From: Euryarchaeota archaeon UBA126
GTDB taxonomy: Archaea; Thermoplasmatota; Poseidoniia; Poseidoniales; Thalassarchaeaceae
Direction of reading: 5' to 3'
DNA: 16,687 nt
Assembly (NCBI GenBank): GCA_002497025.1
Contig: DAMG01000088.1
Coordinates: 1-16,687, forward strand
A program made the position numbers and the translations under genes. The notes beneath the pieces were generated by a model that was not told where the DNA came from, ran no database searches, and saw nothing but the letters and a program-made list of their open reading frames with translations. Of the stretch, positions 1 to 6,641 are shown piece by piece (position 1 is the stretch's first letter; every line of letters starts with the position of its first letter).

Positions 1-3
1 CGA

Positions 4-987
4 TTACTGGATTACAGGAACTGGTACTTCTGAGAGAATCTTCCTCATGATGTGCTGTCCCGTTACACCACGAATCTTCGATTCAGGCTTGAGAACGATT
101 CTGTGGCTAACCACTTGAAGTGCAACAGCCTTGATATCGTCTGGAATTACATAGTCTCGGCCGTCGATTGCAGCACTGGCGCGGGCAGTCTTGAATAGAG
201 ATTGACTAGCACGCGGTGAAGCGCCAGTAATCACACGGTGATCCTCACGAGTACGATGGACCAATTCTACAATGTAGGAAAGAATTGCAGTATCGACATG
301 AACGGTTTCAAGGGCCTTTTGCATTGCAACGACCTTCTTTGGAGATGTGATTGGTTCAATGTCATAGTCGTCTTTTCCTCGAAGCTTCCTGCGCTGGAGA
401 ATTGATTTCTCTTCTTGACGGTCTGGGTAACCCATTGACATCTTCATCATGAATCGGTCCATTTGCGCCTCAGGTAGCGGATATGTTCCTTCTTGCTCAA
501 TTGGGTTTTGTGTAGCCATTGTAATGAAGGGTGCGGGTAATTTGTGTGTAATACCCTCGATAGTAACCTGCTTTTCTTCCATAGCCTCTAGCAGAGCAGC
601 CTGAGTCTTTGGAGGAGCACGGTTAATTTCGTCAGCGAGTAGAACATTGGTGAATAGCGGACCAGGGCGAAGTTTGAACTCTCCAGCCTGTTGGTCATAC
701 ATGTATGTCCCCATGATGTCTGCAGGTAGCAAATCTGGAGTAAATTGAACACGCTTGAACTTACATCCAAGTGATGTTGCAAACGTGTTTGCCATCAGAG
801 TCTTTGCAAGACCCGGATAATCTTCGATTAGCATGTTTGCATTTGAAAGAATTCCAATGGCTACTCTTCGCAAATTTTCTTGCTTTCCAATGATAACTTT
901 CGCCACTTCTCCCATCAGACCATTGGAGATCTGGGATACGGTTTGGATAAGTTCTCGGGACTTAGGATCACTTGCAGCCATTGTCAT
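4..987 (-). CDS. MoxR-family AAA+ ATPase
   Basis: This is a MoxR-type AAA+ ATPase of 327 aa, close to the family's usual length. Visible motifs are a Walker A loop with YPGLAKT (residues 57-63), a Walker B VLLADE (115-120) followed by INRAPPKTQAALLEAMEE, a sensor-1 region TQNPIEQEGTYPLPEAQMDRF (split around 159-179) with Asn161, and a C-terminal lid ending in ARASAAIDGRDYVIPDDI. MoxR ATPases act as cytoplasmic chaperones that help mature or insert cofactors into partner proteins, which are often DUF58/VWA proteins encoded next door. Any such partner would lie left of the window and cannot be seen. The start at 987 was chosen because GAGGTG lies exactly 6 nt upstream; the longer frame beginning at 1008 would run through that SD. 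It lies 82 nt downstream of infB on the same strand, so readthrough is possible. The substrate is unknown. Confidence 0.9.
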   Translation of the reverse strand: MTMAASDPKSRELIQTVSQISNGLMGEVAKVIIGKQENLRRVAIGILSNANMLIEDYPGLAKTLMANTFATSLGCKFKRVQFTPDLLPADIMGTYMYDQQAGEFKLRPGPLFTNVLLADEINRAPPKTQAALLEAMEEKQVTIEGITHKLPAPFITMATQNPIEQEGTYPLPEAQMDRFMMKMSMGYPDRQEEKSILQRRKLRGKDDYDIEPITSPKKVVAMQKALETVHVDTAILSYIVELVHRTREDHRVITGASPRASQSLFKTARASAAIDGRDYVIPDDIKAVALQVVSHRIVLKPESKIRGVTGQHIMRKILSEVPVPVIQ

Positions 988-993
988 CTGAGA

Positions 994-999
994 CACCTC
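994..999 (-). promoter_or_regulatory. Shine-Dalgarno of moxR
   Basis: On the minus strand this reads GAGGTG, followed by 6 nt and then ATG at 987. The same box and spacing occur before infB and rpl24e, so it decides the start against the upstream ATG at 1008. Confidence 0.7.
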
Positions 1000-1069
1000 A
1001 ATAACCATCCTGCCCGATTTTAGATACTAAAGCGTTGGGTGTCTATGAACGCCTGGTGATTCAAAGGCC

Positions 1070-2848
1070 CTATCGGCCCCAGAAATGCGAATCCTTGCGG
1101 TGAATCGTAGTTAATTCCTCTAGCACTTCTAATTCTGCACTTGTTAAGCCCATCTTTCTTAGCTTCTTTGCGTGAGATTCAGGAATGTCAACCAATAGCA
1201 CATCTTCCTCTTCGATTTGCCTCCCTACGGTGACTCCATCTATTGCAACGGCGACCTCCGCACCCTGCCTTGCTTCCTTCATAGAATCTTGACCAGAACG
1301 GATGGATTTGATTTGTCCAACTCGCTCGCCATTCTTCAGTAAGCGCTGACCAACGTGGATTCTTCCAGCCAACACTCTCACTCCAACTACCGCAGGCTTT
1401 GAGACACGGAAAGTATGGTCTGGAAGTAAAAGAATTCTACCTGGATATACGACTTGTTCCCGACTTGCTTCTTCTAGTTCGCGAGTTCGCTTTTCTACCC
1501 ATTCTTCTCGCTGTTCGAGAATGTGATAAATGATGTCCGACCCAAGAAATTTGACGTCATTTTCTGAGTTTTCGATATCTTCTTCTGCATCCGGTAGAAT
1601 TTCTGTTGCGAAGGCTAGGATGATTCTGTGAAGCGGATCAGTCGAGTTCTCTGCAGTTCTAACATCTCGTCGGTTCACCTTACCGATGCTTGCATGTCGT
1701 ATCGGAACCTCGACCGCTCGAAGTTCCTTAGCTAGAGCCTCTAATCCACCAACGGTATCGGCCTTGATAGTCACGCCTTCCTCGTCCAATTCGACCGATA
1801 AATTGGCCTCTGCATCAGCAAGCGCTAGCGCTTCTTCGCGCTCAGTGTCGTTTGATACGACCCTAAGGGTAGTTCCTGCGAGAACGCCATCCAAACTAGG
1901 AGCTGAGATTTTCAGACCAGAAGCAGCATGTGCTGCTTCGGTATCGTCCCAGCGATTACCTGCATCTCGCATTTCCGACATACCACGTGGTGCAAACATT
2001 CCACGTACGTGTGTAGAGGCTCCACCCTCCTCCGTAACGAGAACAATTTCGTCTCCTTTTTTGACTGAGCCACGATACAGAATTACATCCAATGTCTTTC
2101 CAAGCCCCCTCTCTTCTTTCATTTCTAGAACGGTGCCTTCACCAGCACCTTCGATATCGGTTAATTTGTCTTCCAAATATCTCTCAGCAAGGCCGATTAC
2201 AACAGCTAATAGATCTTGGATCCCTTCTCCTTCACGGGCCGAAATTGGGACAAGAGCGATTTCTTGTGTGAAATCCTGAACTTTTGAGTACATTTCTATG
2301 TTGAATCCATGTTCCGCAAACTTACCCACCAAGTCCCAGTATCTTTGCTCAAACAAGGCTTGAGAATCCTTCGTTTGGTCTCTAACCGCTTCGGCCATCG
2401 AGCGTCCGTGAACCGAATCCCAACCATGGATTCGGTCGACTTTGTTGGCCGCGATTACGAAAGGTGTCTTTGCTTGTTTTAAGATACGTATCGATTCAAT
2501 AGTTTGCGGCCGAACACCTTCCATCACGTCTACCATTAAGATTGCAATATCTGCTAACGCACCACCGCGCGAGCGAAGCGTGGAGAATGAATGGTGTCCT
2601 GGCGTATCGATGAAAAGTAAGCCAGGGGAATCAAACGACTTGCCTCCAAGAAGAGGAGCACACAATTCGTTTAGTAGGTCTGCTGGAACTTCTGTTGCAC
2701 CAATGTGTTGAGTTATACCACCAGCCTCACGATCCATTACGCTGGCTTGTCGACCGGACCCCAGTCCCCTAATGTGGTCTAGAAGCGAGGTTTTACCGTG
2801 ATCTACGTGTCCTAAAACAGAGACTATTGGTTGGCGGCGTCCGGACAT
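1070..2848 (-). CDS. infB: Translation initiation factor aIF5B (GTPase)
   Basis: Archaeal initiation factor 5B of 592 aa, the usual archaeal size without the long eukaryotic N-terminus. It is a ribosome-dependent GTPase that promotes subunit joining and initiator tRNA placement. The GTPase motifs are G1 GHVDHGKT (residues 13-20), G3 DTPGHHSF (81-88), G4 NKVD (135-138) followed by RIHGW, and G5-like ISARE. Domain II follows (GTVLEMKEERGLGKTLDVILYRG), then domain III and the C-terminal barrel (VGVRVLAGRIHVGQRL) and helix. No intein interrupts it. The start at 2848 follows GAGGTG by 6 nt; a GTG three codons upstream lies inside that box and is rejected. The gene begins 40 nt after the ndk stop, so ndk-infB is probably one operon, as in many archaea. 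The stop codon is TAG. Confidence 0.97.
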   Translation of the reverse strand: MSGRRQPIVSVLGHVDHGKTSLLDHIRGLGSGRQASVMDREAGGITQHIGATEVPADLLNELCAPLLGGKSFDSPGLLFIDTPGHHSFSTLRSRGGALADIAILMVDVMEGVRPQTIESIRILKQAKTPFVIAANKVDRIHGWDSVHGRSMAEAVRDQTKDSQALFEQRYWDLVGKFAEHGFNIEMYSKVQDFTQEIALVPISAREGEGIQDLLAVVIGLAERYLEDKLTDIEGAGEGTVLEMKEERGLGKTLDVILYRGSVKKGDEIVLVTEEGGASTHVRGMFAPRGMSEMRDAGNRWDDTEAAHAASGLKISAPSLDGVLAGTTLRVVSNDTEREEALALADAEANLSVELDEEGVTIKADTVGGLEALAKELRAVEVPIRHASIGKVNRRDVRTAENSTDPLHRIILAFATEILPDAEEDIENSENDVKFLGSDIIYHILEQREEWVEKRTRELEEASREQVVYPGRILLLPDHTFRVSKPAVVGVRVLAGRIHVGQRLLKNGERVGQIKSIRSGQDSMKEARQGAEVAVAIDGVTVGRQIEEEDVLLVDIPESHAKKLRKMGLTSAELEVLEELTTIHRKDSHFWGR

Positions 2849-2854
2849 TTCAAA

Positions 2855-2860
2855 CACCTC
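2855..2860 (-). promoter_or_regulatory. Shine-Dalgarno of infB
   Basis: GAGGTG on the minus strand, 6 nt before ATG at 2848. It contains the GTG that begins the longest frame, which argues that the GTG is not the start. Confidence 0.75.
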
Positions 2861-2888
2861 ATGCTCAATCCTCAGTCAAGTAGTAGTA

Positions 2889-3341
2889 TCACTCGTAAAT
2901 TTGGCTCTCTGCATCACGAGTCCACTCAATGACGCCATCTGGGAACCATAGCCCCAATTCGAATGCAGCGGTATCCTCTCCGTCTGACCCGTGGATTATG
3001 TTGTGACCAATATCCATTGCGAAGTCTCCACGAATAGTTCCTGGTGCCGCTTCGCGCCCATTGGTTGGTCCGATGATGTTTCTGGCCACTGAAATTGCAT
3101 CGACACCCGCCCAAGCCATAGCGACTACCGGGCCGGATGTGATAAATTCAATCAAACCGGAGTAAAATGGGCGCTCGGAGTGAACAGCATAATGACTCTC
3201 AGCAAGTTCCAAAGAAGGGGTTATTTGGCGTAGACCAACAAGCCGCAGTCCCTTGTTTTCGAAGCGCTGGATGATATTCCCAACTAGGCCTCTTTGTACT
3301 CCATCAGGCTTTACCATTACGAACGTCGTCTGCATTCCCAT
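2889..3341 (-). CDS. ndk: Nucleoside diphosphate kinase
   Basis: Nucleoside diphosphate kinase of 150 aa, the standard length. It transfers the gamma phosphate between nucleoside triphosphates and diphosphates through a phospho-histidine, in the cytoplasm. Diagnostic pieces are TFVMVKPDGVQRGLVG at the N-terminus (Lys11), SERPFYSGL (55-63), GPTNGREAAPGTIRGDFA (91-108) and the active-site block NIIHGSDG with His117. The longest frame opens with TTG at 3371, but the family begins just before TFVMVKPDG. The ATG at 3341 lies 11 nt after a purine-rich GGGAGGG segment; ATG at 3335 is also possible. It lies upstream of infB in the same direction, and a shared TATA-like element sits at 3386-3393. Confidence 0.96.
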   Translation of the reverse strand: MGMQTTFVMVKPDGVQRGLVGNIIQRFENKGLRLVGLRQITPSLELAESHYAVHSERPFYSGLIEFITSGPVVAMAWAGVDAISVARNIIGPTNGREAAPGTIRGDFAMDIGHNIIHGSDGEDTAAFELGLWFPDGVIEWTRDAESQIYE

Positions 3342-3385
3342 GGTGCGGGCGACCCTCCCCTCCTTTTTCAATCAAACTCGTTTGG

Positions 3386-3393
3386 AAAATTTA
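3386..3393. promoter_or_regulatory. Candidate TATA box between ndk and the CocE-like gene
   Basis: The 100-base divergent interval holds AAAATTTA on the plus strand, or TAAATTTT on the minus strand. A start site about 25 nt away on the minus strand would give ndk a leader of roughly 20 nt containing its purine-rich SD. On the plus strand it would give the hydrolase a leader of about 27 nt. The element is nearly symmetric, so either or both genes could use it. Inferred from sequence and spacing only. Confidence 0.4.
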
Positions 3394-3441
3394 GACAGTG
3401 GATAGACTAACTCAAGAGGGGTTTGCATATCGCAAGTTCAG

Positions 3442-5466
3442 ATGGGCGAGGAATGCTGTGACCATGACCATGGCCCAGAGGGCCATGTGCACGTGGGGCA
3501 AGCGGCAGTAAAACCCCCTGTTCTTGAAGCGGAATTAGTCCTAGAAGATGACTCTCCTGAAATTCCTTCTAGCGAAATACCCCCTGTAGGGGAAGTCATA
3601 GCGGAATTGCTTGATTCAACCGGAATCGACAAGCGCGGATTAGCTCTAGCCGTTGGTGCGGTAGCAATCGTTGGGATTTTGTTAGCAGTTATACTCCAAT
3701 CTGTAATTTTCGATGAAATTGTCGACGAGGTTAAGCAAGAACTTGGAATTTACGAAAGAGTTCCGGTTTGGGAACGAAGTGAGTGGCCATACATCACAGA
3801 CCAACCATATTCCTTCGTTATGGAGTTCGGCCCATACACTCTGAAGGAGACCGATAATGAATGGAATTCCAGCCATCATTTTGTTGAATTCGACTTACCA
3901 CTCTCCGAAGGGGGTGCTGCTCCGAACGGTAAAGTTAGTCTCGGGCTTTGGCTTCCGGATGTGGAGGAAGGGACCAAAGTACCCGTAATCGCAGAATTCG
4001 GTCCGTATTTTGATGAAGCCTCAGTTCAAACAGGGCCGGTTGAACAGCCCGGAACATGGCTTGGTAGCATGATTATTGATCAAATCTTACCACACGGATA
4101 CGCCTTTGCTCAAGTTTCAGTGATGGGTACTGGCCGGTCAAATCACTGTATGGATTTGATGGGTAATGCTGAGCAACTAGGAGTTGACGCAGCAGTGACA
4201 TGGCTCGGAACTCAGGACTGGTCGAATGGCCGTGTTGCCATGATCGGGAAGTCTTACGACGGCTCAACCCCCTGGCAAGCAGCAACGTTCGGTAATGAAC
4301 ACCTTGCGACAATTGTTCCAATCTCAGGGCTCATTGGTGTAATGGAGTTGATGTGGAAGAATGGTTCCTCCGAAGCCCGAGCTCCAATAATGCACAACGG
4401 AGTATATGGCTCGTATGGAATAGACGGAGATTCAGAAGATATCGGTAACATGTGTCCAGATTATATCATCGGTCCAGGAACAGGCGTGGCGGCTTGGATG
4501 TGGGGTGGTGAAGCAGCAGGAACATACTGGAAGGAACGATATTTCCTTGACCGAGTATTAGCCAATTACGAGGGCTCAGTCTACCTAATCCAAGGTATGC
4601 ATGACTGGAATGTTGACCCACACATGGCAGTCCCGGTAATCAATCAGCTCAAAGATGCAGGAATAGAAGCCAAGGGGCTGTTTGGACAATGGGATCATGA
4701 TTATCCCGACCGGCCAGATTACCACTTCGATAGATCGGGAGAAGGGCGAGGTCGCGAAGGCTATCCTCAGATGACTCGCTTCGATTGGATGCAAGATCTA
4801 CTCGAGTGGTTCGATTACTATCTTCTAGATAAGGGGGAGAAACCAGGTCTATGGGTTGAGATTCAAACTAACCAAGGGCAGTGGCGTCTAGAAGACCGTT
4901 ATCCGCCAGAAGGAATGGCAACCCTAGGTCTCGACCTAGGCGGGGCTCTGATGAATGTCGCAGGAACCACTACGATTCTTCCAAATGGAGCCACAGGACC
5001 TGTCTATGAGACCGAACCTTTGGAAGAAGACATCTGGATTGCTGGACTTCCAAGACTCCATATCGATGTAACTACGGCAACTGTTGGAGGGCAGATTTAC
5101 GCATTACTAGAAGACTGTAATGAGAATGGCTCTTGCATTCACATAGGCCATGCAATCATGGACTTACGCTATCACGAAGGTGGTATCGAAGAGCAAACAT
5201 GGTTGCCACTAATTGAGACTATTAACGCCAAGATGGAATTCTTCTCCTTGGATGCTCAAATCTCTGCTGGCCACACGATTAAACTCAGTCTAGCCAGCAC
5301 CGGAGAGGATTATCTTCCGGCGTCTACTAGTTCTGTTGTAACCATTCAAGAGGGAGCCGGATCGAATCTTCTGCTAGATTTGATTGACCCTAGTGAAAAG
5401 ATTCTCTTTGATCCACCAAAGTGTACACACACTGCATGTACTGATTGGACAAACCAAACAATCTGA
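3442..5466 (+). CDS. Membrane-anchored CocE/X-Pro dipeptidyl-peptidase-type serine hydrolase (S15-like)
   Basis: An alpha/beta hydrolase of 674 aa. Order: a cytoplasmic tail (1-64) rich in Cys and His at its start (CCDHDHGPEGHVH), one transmembrane helix (about 66-90), then the hydrolase. The positive DKRG just before the helix and acidic DEIVDE after it predict N-inside, C-outside, so the enzyme should face the cell exterior. Catalytic candidates are Ser271 in GKSYDG, Asp388 in GMHDWNV and His419 in GQWDHD, in the order of the CocE/PepX family. PHGYAFAQVSVMGTGRS (218-234) matches the family's conserved strand before the nucleophile. The C-terminal part (about 528-640) resembles the jelly-roll domain (IAGLPRLHIDVTT). 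Likely activity is hydrolysis of X-Pro peptides or acyl esters from outside the cell; the substrate cannot be read. No good SD precedes the ATG. It ends 3 bp from the convergent csp gene. Confidence 0.88.
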   Translation: MGEECCDHDHGPEGHVHVGQAAVKPPVLEAELVLEDDSPEIPSSEIPPVGEVIAELLDSTGIDKRGLALAVGAVAIVGILLAVILQSVIFDEIVDEVKQELGIYERVPVWERSEWPYITDQPYSFVMEFGPYTLKETDNEWNSSHHFVEFDLPLSEGGAAPNGKVSLGLWLPDVEEGTKVPVIAEFGPYFDEASVQTGPVEQPGTWLGSMIIDQILPHGYAFAQVSVMGTGRSNHCMDLMGNAEQLGVDAAVTWLGTQDWSNGRVAMIGKSYDGSTPWQAATFGNEHLATIVPISGLIGVMELMWKNGSSEARAPIMHNGVYGSYGIDGDSEDIGNMCPDYIIGPGTGVAAWMWGGEAAGTYWKERYFLDRVLANYEGSVYLIQGMHDWNVDPHMAVPVINQLKDAGIEAKGLFGQWDHDYPDRPDYHFDRSGEGRGREGYPQMTRFDWMQDLLEWFDYYLLDKGEKPGLWVEIQTNQGQWRLEDRYPPEGMATLGLDLGGALMNVAGTTTILPNGATGPVYETEPLEEDIWIAGLPRLHIDVTTATVGGQIYALLEDCNENGSCIHIGHAIMDLRYHEGGIEEQTWLPLIETINAKMEFFSLDAQISAGHTIKLSLASTGEDYLPASTSSVVTIQEGAGSNLLLDLIDPSEKILFDPPKCTHTACTDWTNQTI

Positions 5467-5469
5467 AAA

Positions 5470-5661
5470 TTAAGCAGTTTTCTTCACGTTGACGGCGTTA
5501 GGTCCTTTGGGTCCTTCACCGATTTCATATTCGACAGTGTCACCGTCATTGATTTCTCCTTCCACCTGACTTTTGTGGACAAAGAGGTCCTCTCCATCTT
5601 CTTGCTCTATGAATCCATATCCCTTAATTGCGTTGAACCACTTCACTGTGCCTTCTGCCAT
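5470..5661 (-). CDS. csp: Cold-shock domain protein (CspA family)
   Basis: A single cold-shock domain of 63 aa, complete. The nucleic-acid-binding motifs are both present: RNP1 KGYGFI (residues 13-18) and RNP2 LFVHKS (26-31), after the typical GTVKWFN opening (4-10). These proteins bind single-stranded RNA or DNA and melt RNA structure. They are widespread in bacteria but patchy in archaea, where mesophilic and marine groups carry them. It follows rpl24e on the same strand, with a 65-nt gap that holds a strong inverted repeat (5681-5725). No clear SD precedes the ATG. Its 3' end lies 3 bp from the end of the opposed CocE-like gene, so the two transcripts must overlap or end very close together. 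Confidence 0.95.
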   Translation of the reverse strand: MAEGTVKWFNAIKGYGFIEQEDGEDLFVHKSQVEGEINDGDTVEYEIGEGPKGPNAVNVKKTA

Positions 5662-5680
5662 ATTCTGAAGCGGAAAACCA

Positions 5681-5725
5681 TACTACTTGATGTAGGCGGT
5701 TAAGAATTCTACATCAAGGGCAGTA
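5681..5725. repeat. Inverted repeat between rpl24e and csp
   Basis: CTTGATGTAG at 5686-5695 is perfectly complementary to CTACATCAAG at 5709-5718, with a 13-nt spacer. The pairing resumes outside with TACT (5681-5684) and AGTA (5722-5725) after a one-against-three bulge. On the minus strand the hairpin begins 1 nt after the rpl24e stop codon and ends about 19 nt before the csp start. No long T-run follows, so it is not a classic terminator. It could be a processing site, an attenuator, or a structured csp leader. Confidence 0.7.
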
Positions 5726-5726
5726 T

Positions 5727-5918
5727 TTACTTGATTCCGCCCTTTTCGAATCTTCGGGTCCACTTTAATCGGCGCGGATTACGCTTCAGCTTCAAGTGAT
5801 TCTTGCGCGCCTTACTATCCTTGAACCAAAAGACAGTACCATCGCGCTTGATGAACATCATACCTGTACCCGGTTCAATTTCTTCATGGGTGAAATTACA
5901 GACTCTTCGCTCTGGCAT
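5727..5918 (-). CDS. rpl24e: Ribosomal protein L24e (zinc ligands largely lost)
   Basis: Large-subunit protein L24e (eL24) of 63 aa, normal archaeal length. The family signature is clear: EIEPGTGMMFIKRDGTVFWF, then KNHLKLKRNPRRLKWTRR. The classical form carries a four-cysteine zinc ribbon (CxxC near the N-terminus and a second Cys pair after the beta strand). Here only Cys7 in RVCNFTHEE remains; the second position is Thr, and the later pair is replaced in FKDSKARKN. This is therefore a non-zinc version. The start at 5918 follows GAGGTG by 6 nt, and that SD overlaps the rps28e TGA stop, which indicates translational coupling. A GTG at 5927 lies inside the SD and is rejected. Confidence 0.95.
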   Translation of the reverse strand: MPERRVCNFTHEEIEPGTGMMFIKRDGTVFWFKDSKARKNHLKLKRNPRRLKWTRRFEKGGIK

Positions 5919-5924
5919 TTCAAT

Positions 5925-5930
5925 CACCTC
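5925..5930 (-). promoter_or_regulatory. Shine-Dalgarno of rpl24e overlapping the rps28e stop
   Basis: GAGGTG on the minus strand, sharing bases with the rps28e TGA stop (5929-5931), 6 nt before the rpl24e ATG. A ribosome ending S28e would sit on this box, which fits coupled translation. Confidence 0.75.
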
Positions 5931-6150
5931 ATCGAGCGTTCAGGCGTCGTGCCTCACGTCCTGTATCCTTCAGCATCAGAATATCGCCGATCCTTACTGG
6001 CCCGACTACGTTTCGAGTGATAATACGACCAACGTCGCGTGGGTTAGGTGCGTCGTTTACGCGTACCTTGACTTGCGTCGCCTCACCAGTCATACCGGTG
6101 CGACCTACGATTTCTACGACCTCTGCGGGCCATGCATCGACTTCTGCCAT
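5929..6150 (-). CDS. rps28e: Ribosomal protein S28e
   Basis: Small-subunit protein S28e (eS28) of 73 aa, an OB-fold protein near the mRNA exit channel. The diagnostic runs are PAEVVEIVGRTGMTGEATQV (8-27) and GRIITRNVVGPVRIGDILML (41-60), ending in REARRL. GGAGG lies 7 nt before the ATG at 6150. It is 33 nt downstream of rpl7ae and overlaps the SD of rpl24e, so the three are one operon. Confidence 0.97.
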   Translation of the reverse strand: MAEVDAWPAEVVEIVGRTGMTGEATQVKVRVNDAPNPRDVGRIITRNVVGPVRIGDILMLKDTGREARRLNAR

Positions 6151-6157
6151 TTCACTT

Positions 6158-6162
6158 CCTCC
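6158..6162 (-). promoter_or_regulatory. Shine-Dalgarno of rps28e
   Basis: GGAGG on the minus strand, 7 nt before the ATG at 6150. Confidence 0.65.
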
Positions 6163-6183
6163 GTTTTTACCGATTCAGCGACT

Positions 6184-6564
6184 TCAGGCCGACAGAGTCT
6201 CGAAGTGTCCCTTGACTTCGTTGAAGCGATCAGCGCCATCCTTGCTAACATCCATGACTGCGATTGCAGCGGTACGCGTGCCTGTTGGCATTCCTGCTGC
6301 CTCCGCTAGGTATGCTTGGTCTTCTACGTAGATGAATGGAATTTCCTTTTCTTTACAAATCATCGGAATATGTGCTAGAAGTTCACCAGGATTTACATTT
6401 TCTGCCATAACTACCATCTGCGCTGTTCCACGCTCGGCAGCCTTGGTCACTTCGTTAGCGCCTCTCTTTAGTGCGCCACGTCCGTCTTTTCCTAGGGCCT
6501 TTACCATCTCGTAGACTTGCTCTTGAACGTCTTGTGGGGTCTCATATGCTATGTGTACACTCAT
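6184..6564 (-). CDS. rpl7ae: Ribosomal protein L7Ae (kink-turn RNA binding)
   Basis: L7Ae (eL8) of 126 aa. It binds kink-turn RNA in 23S rRNA and, in archaea, also in box C/D and H/ACA guide RNPs and in RNase P. The RNA-binding segment RGANEVTKAAERG (34-46) and the conserved core MVVMAENVNPGELLAHIP (50-67), then PFIYVEDQAYLAEAAG, are intact. The start at 6564 follows GAGGAG with 8 nt spacing; the longer frame's GTG at 6573 lies at the edge of that SD. It is first in the ribosomal operon, with a good TATA-like box at 6609-6616 giving a predicted leader of about 20-25 nt. Confidence 0.97.
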   Translation of the reverse strand: MSVHIAYETPQDVQEQVYEMVKALGKDGRGALKRGANEVTKAAERGTAQMVVMAENVNPGELLAHIPMICKEKEIPFIYVEDQAYLAEAAGMPTGTRTAAIAVMDVSKDGADRFNEVKGHFETLSA

Positions 6565-6608
6565 TGGATTCACTCCTCATGTGGGGTAGTCCGGCGCACG
6601 GCGTGACT

Positions 6609-6616
6609 CATATAAA
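6609..6616 (-). promoter_or_regulatory. TATA box for the L7Ae-S28e-L24e operon
   Basis: TTTATATG on the minus strand, a good archaeal TATA match. A start site about 25 nt downstream (near 6588) would leave a short leader containing the GAGGAG SD of rpl7ae. Confidence 0.6.
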
Positions 6617-6624
6617 CGCAGCGT

Positions 6625-6639
6625 ATTACCTTCGGTAAT
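6625..6639. repeat. Hyphenated palindrome upstream of the L7Ae TATA box
   Basis: ATTACC, TTC, GGTAAT: 6-bp arms around a 3-nt centre. It lies 2 nt after the stop of the upstream hypothetical gene and 8 bp upstream of the TATA box. As RNA it would form a compact hairpin; as DNA it is placed like an operator at the BRE edge. The sequence does not distinguish these. Confidence 0.5.
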
Positions 6640-6641
6640 GG

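Noticed and set aside
1686..2279. 197-aa plus-strand ORF
   Set aside because: Antisense to infB, Ser-rich low-complexity translation with no recognisable domain.
5681..5725. Intrinsic terminator for the ribosomal operon
   Set aside because: The hairpin is strong but no T-run follows on the minus strand, so I list it as a repeat with open function.
5803..6331. Plus-strand ORFs of up to 168 aa
   Set aside because: They run antisense through rpl24e, rps28e and rpl7ae and show no family motifs.
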